A stretch of 64,000 nucleotides of DNA, taken from positions 57,076,327 to 57,140,326 of the forward strand of contig OY829539.1 in assembly GCA_963691705.1 (NCBI GenBank). Reading direction: 5' to 3'. Below the pieces are notes generated by a model, which saw only the letters and a program-made list of their open reading frames with translations, did no database searches and had not been told where the DNA came from. The position numbers and the translations under genes are program-made. Every line of letters begins with the position of its first letter. Position 1 is the stretch's first letter. Source of the stretch: Viola odorata (lineage: Eukaryota; Streptophyta; Magnoliopsida; Malpighiales; Violaceae). This document shows, piece by piece, positions 56,773 through 64,000 of the stretch.

Positions 56773-59700
56773 ATGATCATAGATAACGGTAGTTGCACGA
56801 ATTGTGCCAGTACTTTATTGGTGCACAAGCTGGGTTTGTCGACCACTAAGCACCCGAGGCCTTATTCTCTACAGTGGCTGAATGATGGCAGCGGTTTAAA
56901 GGTGACCAAGCAAGTATTAATCGCGTTCTCCATCGGGAAGTACAAGGATGAGATCCTTTATGATGTTGTCCCCATGCATTCCAGCCATGTCCTACTTGGG
57001 CGACCATGGCAGTTTGATAGGAATGCTAATCACGAAGGGAAGACGAATCGGTATAAGCTAGAGAAGGAAGGGGTGAAGTACACACTAGCACCCTTGAGAC
57101 CGATTCAAGTACTAGAGGATCAACTTTGGCTTGAGAAATCCTTTGCTGAATTTGAGCTTTCTAGACCATGGGAAAATAAAGAAAAAGAATTTGAAAACAG
57201 CCCCCATGAAAAAAGAGAGCATGGGTCAATGAGAGAGATTCAAAGTGAGCAAAAGAAACGAGAGATTGAGAAAAACAACCCGCATGAAAAGAGTGAGCAT
57301 GCGAGAGGAAAACACACGCATGAAAAAAGTGAGCATGCTAAGAGTGATAAAAAAAGAGTGAATCTTTATGCGAGAGGGAGAGAAGTGAGGCAAGCGCTTG
57401 TAGCACAAAAGAAAAGAATTGACGGAAGTCGCCCTTTGATTCTTCTTCGTTTTAGGCCTCTTTGCCTAAACGCCTCTAACACTAACGATTCATCTTTTGT
57501 ACATGTTGGTATTTCCTCTCTTTTGCAGGAATTTCGGGATGTTTTTCCCGAAGACATACCGCCAGGGCTGCCACCGATTAGGGGAATCGAACATCAAATT
57601 GATTTCATACCTGGATCGACAATTCCTAATCGGCCCGCTTATAGGAGCAACCCTGAGGAGACCAAAGAGTTGCAGCGACAAGTAGATGAGTTACTTAGCC
57701 GTGGATATGTACGAGAGAGCCTCTCACTTTGTGCCGTGCCAGTGATTTTGGTTCCAAAGAAGGACGAAACTTGACGCATGTGTGTCGACTGTCGAGCAAT
57801 AAATAAAATCACGGTAAAGTATCGACATCCTATCCCTCGCTTAGATGACATGTTGATGAATTAAGTGGTAGTCAAATATTTTCTAAGATAGATTTGATGA
57901 GTGGCTACCACCAAATTCGCATGAAAGAGGGTGATGAATGGAAAACGGCATTTAAAATGAAATATGGCTTATATAAGTGGATGGTAATGCCATTTGGTTT
58001 GACTAATGCACCTAGCACTTTTATGAGGCTTATGAATCATGTTCTTAGGCATTTCATTGGTAGATTTGTGGTAGTTTATTTTGATGATATACTGATTTAT
58101 AGCAAATTTGTTGATGATCATATTTCACACCTTAGAGCTATTTTTATAACCTTGCGAGAACAACAACTTTATGCTAAACTAAAGAAGTGCTCATTCGGGT
58201 TAGAGCAAGTTTGTTTCCTTGGTTTTATTGTTAGTGTGCAGGGTGTGAAAGTTGATGAAGAGAAGATCAAAGCGGTCCAGGAGTGGCCTACTCCTAAGAA
58301 CGCAAGTGATGTGCGATCATTCCATGGCTTAGCGAGCTTTTATAGGCATTTTTTCAAGGACTTCAGCACTATTGCGGTACCATTAAATGATCTAACCAAG
58401 AAGAATGTGGAGTTCAAGTGGGGACAACCACAAGAAGAAGCGTTCCAAACACTTAAAGACCGTTTGTGCTCAGCGCCTGTGTTAGCCTTCCCGGACTTTG
58501 ACAAGGCGTTCGAGGTAGAATGTGATGCTAGTGGGCTTGGAATCGGTGCAGTCCTTATGCAAGAGAAGCGGCCCATAGCTTACTTTAGCGAGAAGCTTAA
58601 AGATGCACAGTTGAGGTACCCGACCTATGATAAGGAGCTGTACGCACTTGTACGTGCATTGGAAGTGTGGCAACACTACTTAATGCCGCGCGAGTTTGTG
58701 GTACACACGGATCACCTCAGTTTAAAGTATCTTAAGGGGCAGAGCAAGTTGAACAAGCGACATGCAACTTGGCTGGATTTCATTGAGTCATTCCCCTATC
58801 ATATTCGCTACAAGGAAGGTAAAGAGAACATAGTAGCTGATGCACTATCGCGAATGTACACGCTTATCTCTGCTATGAGTGCTAAGTTACTAGGATTTTC
58901 ACATATCATAGAACTGTATCCTAATGATGTAGATTTCGGTGAACTTTATAACTCTTGTATGTATGCTACCGAGTCTCAGTTTTATAGACATTATGGATAT
59001 TTGTTCAAGCATAAGCGTCTATGTATGCCTCATTGTTCCTTGAGAGATTTACTTGTACTAGAAGCACATTGTGGTGGATTGATGGGTCACTTTGGTGTGA
59101 CTAAAACATTAGAGGTGCTTAAGGATCAATTTTATTGGCCTAAGATGAAGCGTGATGTGGTGCGCTCAGTTGCTAGATGTCTAGTGTGTCGTAGGGCCAA
59201 GTCAAGAGTGACCAACCATGGTGAGTACATGCCCTTACCTGTACCTTCCCATCCTTGGACCGATCTGTCCATGGATTTTGTTGTCGGATTACCTAAATCT
59301 AGGGGAGGCACAAATAGTGTATTTGTAGTGGTCGATCGATTCTCAAAGATGACGCATTTCATTCCTTGCGCTAGTACTAATGATGCGACCTACATCGCTA
59401 ACTTGTTCTTTAAATAAGTAGTCCGTTTGCATGGAGTTCCTACTAGTATTGTTAGCGATCGAGATAGTAAGTTCTTGAGCCATTTTTGGCGGGTTTTGTG
59501 GAAGAAGCTAGGGACAAAGTTGCTTTATTCTACATCATGTCATCCACAAACCGATGGGCAAACAGAAGTGGTTAATAGGACTTTAGGGTCTTTATTGCGC
59601 ACTTTGGTTTCTAAGCATAATTCTACATGGATTGATCATATATCTTTTATTGAATTTGCTTATAATCGTTCCGTTCATTCAAGCACTCATTATTCACCAT

Positions 59701-59823
59701 TTGAGATTGTTTATGGTTTTAATCCTTTGACTCCGTTAGATTTGACTCCTTTACCTCTAAGTGATGTGTCAAGTTTAGATGGAGCTAAGAAAGCAGAGAT
59801 GGTGAAAAAAATCCATGAGCAAG
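56773..59823 (+). pseudogene. CRM-like protease, RT, RNase H, integrase; cut by an LTR element
   Basis: Protease IIDNGSCTN at 56773. A charged linker follows with three HEKSEHA-type repeats (about 57205-57340), then RT from FRDVFPEDIPPGLPPI (57535). A TGA replaces Trp at 57772 and a one-base loss near 57851 shifts the frame. From 57894 the pol is open: [28 protein letters not shown] (58078) and RNase [16 protein letters not shown]. Integrase has the HHCC finger ([11 protein letters not shown] ... [10 protein letters not shown]), [12 protein letters not shown], and [12 protein letters not shown] after a TAA at 59415. [16 protein letters not shown] supplies the catalytic Glu. At KKIHEQ (59823) the Athila-type LTR begins, so the integrase C-terminus and any chromodomain are not seen. 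CRM clade is inferred from the RT/integrase wording. Confidence 0.87.
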
Positions 59824-61501
59824 TGATAGCATGTTTTTATGCACGATTTTCTTCCCATTTTCTCACCCATTTAAGGCATGATTCTGCTAATTTACCCTTG
59901 TTTTCATTACTTTTGCAGATTTAGGCCTAAAATGGGAGTTTATGCGAAAAGAAGCATTTTTGGGGCATTTTGTGCAGTTTTGAGCTTCAAGACCCAGAGT
60001 CGAGGTCCCGAGTCCAAAGCAGCATTCAAGGTCCCGAATCGGATTCCCCATTCGGGACCCCGAAGGGCGAAGAATGACATTTCCACGTGTCATCTCGCCA
60101 GAGCTTCCATGTGCCTCCTCTGACACTGTTCCTGCACTCTGCACTGACCACCAAATACCTACCGCTCTGACCATCTCAGCCCTTGAGCCCAGTCCAGACC
60201 TGCCCAAAGCTGGAAAAATCAGACAGCTTTATGCTTTTTCAGCTTTGTGCTTTAAGAAACATGGATCCACTTTTTTAGGCTTTCAATTAATGCATTTTGT
60301 CCCTAGTTTTAGGCTGAAGATATTTTGTGCTTAGAGCTCTAGTATATAAAGGGCATCTAAGAGTAGTTTAGGGTATCTTGGATCATCCATGATCATGTAG
60401 TTTTTAGGAAGAACAACCTTAGACTTCTCTCTAGTTTATCTCTCTAGTTCTTGTTAGCACCTTCAACCTTGCCGCCGGGCTTCAAACGGATTTTATTAAC
60501 AAAGTTTTCTTCCTTTAATCTATTTATTTACTCATTATGCTTTCTTCAATTATTAATTGTTTAATTTCAAGTATGAGTAGCTAAATCTTTAATTCTTAGC
60601 AAGGGTGATTCAAGGGTTGCAAGGACAGATTCGAGGCCTAAATACGCTTAATACATTCTTAATGCCATATTCAATTATTCATCATTTTAATTACATCTTT
60701 GCATGATTTAACTTGAGGTCTGATCAGCTGATAATTATCTTATGTAAATGCTGCCATTTATGTGATGAATACGGAAGGAAAATTGCATGAAATAAGTAGG
60801 CATCTGTTTAGTCTTGATTGCGCTGAAGTGGTCTCGAATAGATAGGGTAGGTAGTTGATTAGAGCAAGGTCACGAGCCTGACAAACTGAGGGACTCTTAG
60901 CTCTAGATCTGTCTTTTCTTAGCTTCATGGGCAGTTTGAGTATGACCCTCCCGCATTCATGCCTGGAGGGATGGCAAACTGTCAAGACTACCTCATATGT
61001 GGAAACGGGGGGTAGTTTCTCTAAAGAGAAAAGTAGGGGATATCCGAGGAATCTGGTCCCCATGTCATTTCTATGATGTCTTGAATAGAATACCCTTGAG
61101 CCGATGACAATCTGGTCCCGAACGCAACCCAAGAATACCTTTGCTAAGAATCCCTCTCTATCTGATTATTTGTGTATAGTTCCCCTCTGTTTTACTATTT
61201 CTGGATTTATTTGCTAATTTACTTATTTTACAATTCGGGACCTCGAACGTGACATTCGGGACCCCGACTACTGCTTTCCTAGATAGAAATTGTTAGCTCC
61301 CAAAATCTGCCTTGGCTAACTCGTTTAGCCAAGTAAAACCCCCCCGATTGTTACTTTCTGTGCTCTTCTCCCCCGAATACATTCAAGACCTTAGACCAGT
61401 CTCTCACAATCCTTGTGTTCGACCCTGACTACCACTATACACATTATCTCTTGTGCACACACATTTTTGGGCATTATAAATCTTCATTTGACTGACGACC
61501 A
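59824..61501 (+). mobile_element. 5' LTR of a second Athila-type element
   Basis: It is 1678 bp, begins TGATAGCATG and ends GACGACCA. A TATA box, TATATAAA, is at 60343. It is homologous to the solo LTR at 14212 throughout, including the GGTCCCGA/TCGGGACC motifs near 60004, 60030, 60052, 61114, 61235 and 61255. It is inserted into the CRM-like integrase; the left target would be GCAAG. Confidence 0.9.
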
Positions 61502-61504
61502 AAA

Positions 61505-61522
61505 TGGCGCCGTTGCCGGGGA
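61505..61522 (+). promoter_or_regulatory. Primer-binding site, tRNA-Asp
   Basis: TGGCGCCGTTGCCGGGGA, identical to the site of the 45121 element. Confidence 0.92.
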
Positions 61523-61584
61523 TTGGTGTTAAGTCTTGCCCTAGACAAGTCCAGATTTGTGTTTTATTTTATTTCTTTCTTTAA

Positions 61585-62742
61585 ATGTCTTATTTTAATT
61601 CTTATTCTCATTCACCCTCTTTTCCTCAGCATTTTACTCCTAACCCCCCGTGCTGGAATCAAGGAAATTTCAGCTATGGAGTGCATTCTAGACCTGGATA
61701 TCAATATTTTCAGCCTCCACAACCTCCTCAAGACACAGGCTTGTCTCAAGAAAATCTGGCTGGCTTAATTGGCATGGTTAACCAAGTTAGAGAGACCTTT
61801 CGGGAGCAGAGGCGCCAAGAGTATATTGAAGAAAACTTCACGTCCTTGCCCTATCATCTTGCCCTCGACGCTGCCCCAGCTCCTGAATCAAATAAGGAGA
61901 GGTTGATTAACATGGAAAATCAATTAAAAGAGCTAACTTTAGAAATGCAGGAGCTTAAGGAGCAGTGGCGTCAAGAGGACATTGAAGTCGAGGTCCCGAA
62001 TCGGATTCAAGACCCAGAAGCTGCCCCAGCTCCCGAACTAAATTTTTTAGCTCTCTTGCCCAATCAGACGATGGATCACCATATCACTCCTATAGAACAA
62101 CATTCCCAGCACTTAGATAGTGACGACTATTTAAGTGAAGAGGAGAATTTCTCCACCACCACCCTATGGGAGTCACCATATGAGCGTCATGACCAAGATG
62201 GTGAGTCTTATGGGATAGAGGACCTTTTCATGCCTACGGATGAGCTAAAATTGGAGGATTCAGGATGCTCTCCTTTGGAGTCAAGAGCCAATATGTACTA
62301 CACAGACATCGAGGTCCCGAAGTTGAGCAACAAAAATCTACCAGATTTTTGTCATGAGCTTCAAGGCCTCGAAGCAGAATCGAGGGCAGAAACCATTTTT
62401 CAGCCGGGAGAGATTGTGAATGAGGATTCAAGGGAGACTGAGAATGGGGATTTAAGTGAGATTGAGGAGGAGAAAATTGAGGACTTGAGCTTTTCATCGT
62501 GCCCTCGATCTAAAGTCGTTATGGGTGAAAGGGAGATTTTGAAACTTTTTGATTATGTTGATCCTTTTCTTGAATCACCTTCCACTCATAACAATTTTTT
62601 CCTCTTAATTTTTCAGGAGCCCAAATTAACATTTGACCCATATCATGGCCGCATGCAAGATGCTTTGCTACAAGACCATCCACTCCATACGATAATTCAC
62701 ATCAAACTAAGAGGATGGAAAACATTTAGTAGAATTGGTTGA
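61585..62742 (+). CDS. 385-aa ORF of a non-autonomous Athila-type element, function unknown
   Basis: A clean frame starts with ATG 63 bases after the primer site, where gag should begin. It has no protease, RT, RNase H or integrase motif and no zinc knuckle. The N-terminus is aromatic and Pro/Gln-rich (MSYFNSYSHSPSFPQHF, SRPGYQYFQPPQPPQDT) and resembles the C-terminal tails of Athila gags. Residues 55-140 are helical and charged (two ENLAGLIGMV/ENQLKELTLEM-type segments), a likely coiled coil. The centre is strongly acidic (SEIEEEKIEDLSF), and the last 70 residues are more hydrophobic (FDYVDPFLESPS, FFLLIFQEPKL). Two GGTCCCGA motifs lie inside the frame and are read as EVP. No stop or frameshift interrupts it, unlike every other retroelement frame here. 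It could be a gag-derived packaging or dimerisation protein. I do not recognise a known domain. Confidence 0.6.
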   Translation: MSYFNSYSHSPSFPQHFTPNPPCWNQGNFSYGVHSRPGYQYFQPPQPPQDTGLSQENLAGLIGMVNQVRETFREQRRQEYIEENFTSLPYHLALDAAPAPESNKERLINMENQLKELTLEMQELKEQWRQEDIEVEVPNRIQDPEAAPAPELNFLALLPNQTMDHHITPIEQHSQHLDSDDYLSEEENFSTTTLWESPYERHDQDGESYGIEDLFMPTDELKLEDSGCSPLESRANMYYTDIEVPKLSNKNLPDFCHELQGLEAESRAETIFQPGEIVNEDSRETENGDLSEIEEEKIEDLSFSSCPRSKVVMGEREILKLFDYVDPFLESPSTHNNFFLLIFQEPKLTFDPYHGRMQDALLQDHPLHTIIHIKLRGWKTFSRIG

Positions 62743-64000
62743 AGGAAACCTGAAGAGTCGAGGCCCCGACTATAATCAAGGCCAAGTGTGGGGAAATCCC
62801 ACGGATTCCTAACCTTCTTTCTTCTTTCCTTTTAATTTTTAAAATTTTCAATTCCAAGTCAAACTTAGCTTTTTTATTCTTTATGCACACTTCTTATGTT
62901 CCCTATGTAGTTTTAATTAGCTTTGTCTCCTTCCCTCCTCATTTAATTCTCTTGTCCCCTCCTTTTTCAAACCCCATTAATTCCCCATTTAATTTAGCTT
63001 TTTATGTTCCCTATGGTAGCTTTAATTACTTTTGTCTCCTTCCCTCCTCATTTAATTCTCTTGTCTCCTCCTTTTTCAAACCCCATTAATTCCTTTTGTT
63101 TTGCCTTCTTTCCCCCATTTTTTTCAAATTCAAATTCAAAAAATCAAAAAAACAATTCAAAAAATCAAAAAAAAAAAAAAAACCCACTTTTTTTCTCTGA
63201 TTTGTACAAGTGTCGGGTATCAGCTTTTTCAGGAACCTCTCCTAGCGCGCAACGTGGAATCCATCATTTGAGACCTCGACACCTGTTTCTGATTCGAGAC
63301 CCCGACACCTGTTTCTGATTCGGGACCTCGAAGCCAACACTGGCGCAATCTTCCCCCATCCTCGATTCGAGACCCCGAACAATCTATCCCTTTGCCCCAG
63401 CATGGGCTTATCTTTTATTTTATGTTGAATAATTTCCCTTTATGCTTTAGTTTGAACTGCTATCTTTTTGTCTCCTTCTTCACATTGAGGACAATGTGTT
63501 GCCTAAGTGTGGGGAGGGTTTTATTTGCCTTATTTGTTTACTTTGCTTGACTGCATGTTTCAAGGTCCCGAATTTTTGTTTCAAGGTCCTGAATGTTTTT
63601 TCGGATTTTTATCTTTATTTGCTGCCTAGTTTTTGAAAACACCCCAATGATGGACACACACCTGACTTATGCACATAGAATAAAAATGTTGTCTATAGTC
63701 AAGGTCCCGAATGTGATATTCTTTGCCTGTTATGCCTTATATCTGCTTCAAGACCTAGACACCAGTAGTCACGAATCAGCACCTTGTGAGCATTTGAGCC
63801 TTCATGCCTATATTTATTGTTTGAGTGATAAATGCATGACTAGGTACTGGCTGGGCTTGCATGATATCCATGGGTATAGACACATTTAGACATAGGAAAG
63901 CAGCAAAAAGATTAAGTCCTCGCATCGAATTGTTCTCTCTCATTTTTTCTCTGTTCTGTTCTCCCTTCTTGACCCCGAATCCCTTCTTGACCTTCCATTC
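62743..64000 (+). other. Non-coding internal region of the last LTR element
   Basis: No long ORF. 62880-63110 has a direct repeat with TTTTGTCTCCTTCCCTCCTC (about 62923 and 63029). Then come an A/C-poor homopolymer stretch (63130-63183) and many copies of the GGTCCCGA/TCGAGACCCCGA motif (63270-63375, 63564, 63583, 63702, 63969). CACATTGAGGACAATGTG at 63481-63498 is a perfect palindrome followed by TAAGTGTGGGGAGGGT, a common pre-3' LTR feature of Athila-type elements. The element leaves the window. Confidence 0.6.

Overview
This window is nuclear DNA from a flowering plant, probably a dicot. It has intron-containing genes with GT-AG splice sites, plant gene families (secreted GH31 alpha-glucosidase, AVT1-type vacuolar amino-acid transporter, plant PPR and EMC6 fragments), Stowaway MITEs, plant Athila/Tat/CRM-type LTR retrotransposons with plant primer-binding sites, and an AT-rich background. 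I cannot name the species from sequence alone.

Only two host genes look intact. One is a four-exon alpha-glucosidase on the minus strand (2157-5596). The other is a three-exon AVT1-like transporter on the minus strand (39670-41345). The other host-like sequences are pieces: a second alpha-glucosidase first-exon remnant (about 925-1030), an EMC6 pseudogene (26720-28340), the 3' end of an acidic ribosomal P2 gene (30214-30566), three copies of a coiled-coil/membrane-protein fragment (16.4, 32.6-33.4 and 37.8-38.2 kb), and a PPR fragment (43433-44315).

Layout. 0-2 kb: AT-rich minisatellites, the exon remnant and a 199-bp tandem repeat. 2-5.6 kb: the alpha-glucosidase. 5.6-25.3 kb and 31.4-36.3 kb: a mosaic of one dispersed repeat set, many members of which resemble the alpha-glucosidase 5' flank, broken by Stowaway MITEs, about 1-kb TIR elements, a solo Athila-type LTR with TSD, a long-TIR element with captured sequence, and a LINE ORF1 fragment. 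25.37-31.35 kb: a 6-kb hAT-like unit bounded by an 8-bp TSD, containing a smaller Harbinger-like unit (25641-28554) that carries the EMC6 pseudogene; the P2 fragment lies in the same 6-kb unit. 36.3-41.3 kb: a CACTA-like stretch, a 2.1-kb duplication and the AVT1 gene. 41.4-42.4 kb: a composite foldback element with a 10-bp TSD. 43.4-64 kb: nested retroelements. The PPR fragment is cut by a LINE, the LINE by an Athila-type element, that element runs into a Tat-type fragment, this runs into the tail of a CRM-like pol with its LTR and a second CRM-like internal region, and that region is cut by a second Athila-type LTR element. The last element carries a clean 385-aa ORF where gag-pol would be expected.

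The most unusual points are the hAT-like unit holding pieces of two unrelated genes, the apparently coding but non-gag-pol ORF of the last LTR element with its recurring GGTCCCGA motif, an array of paired TGACG half-sites at 25.84-26.26 kb, and the repeated amplification of the alpha-glucosidase 5' region.
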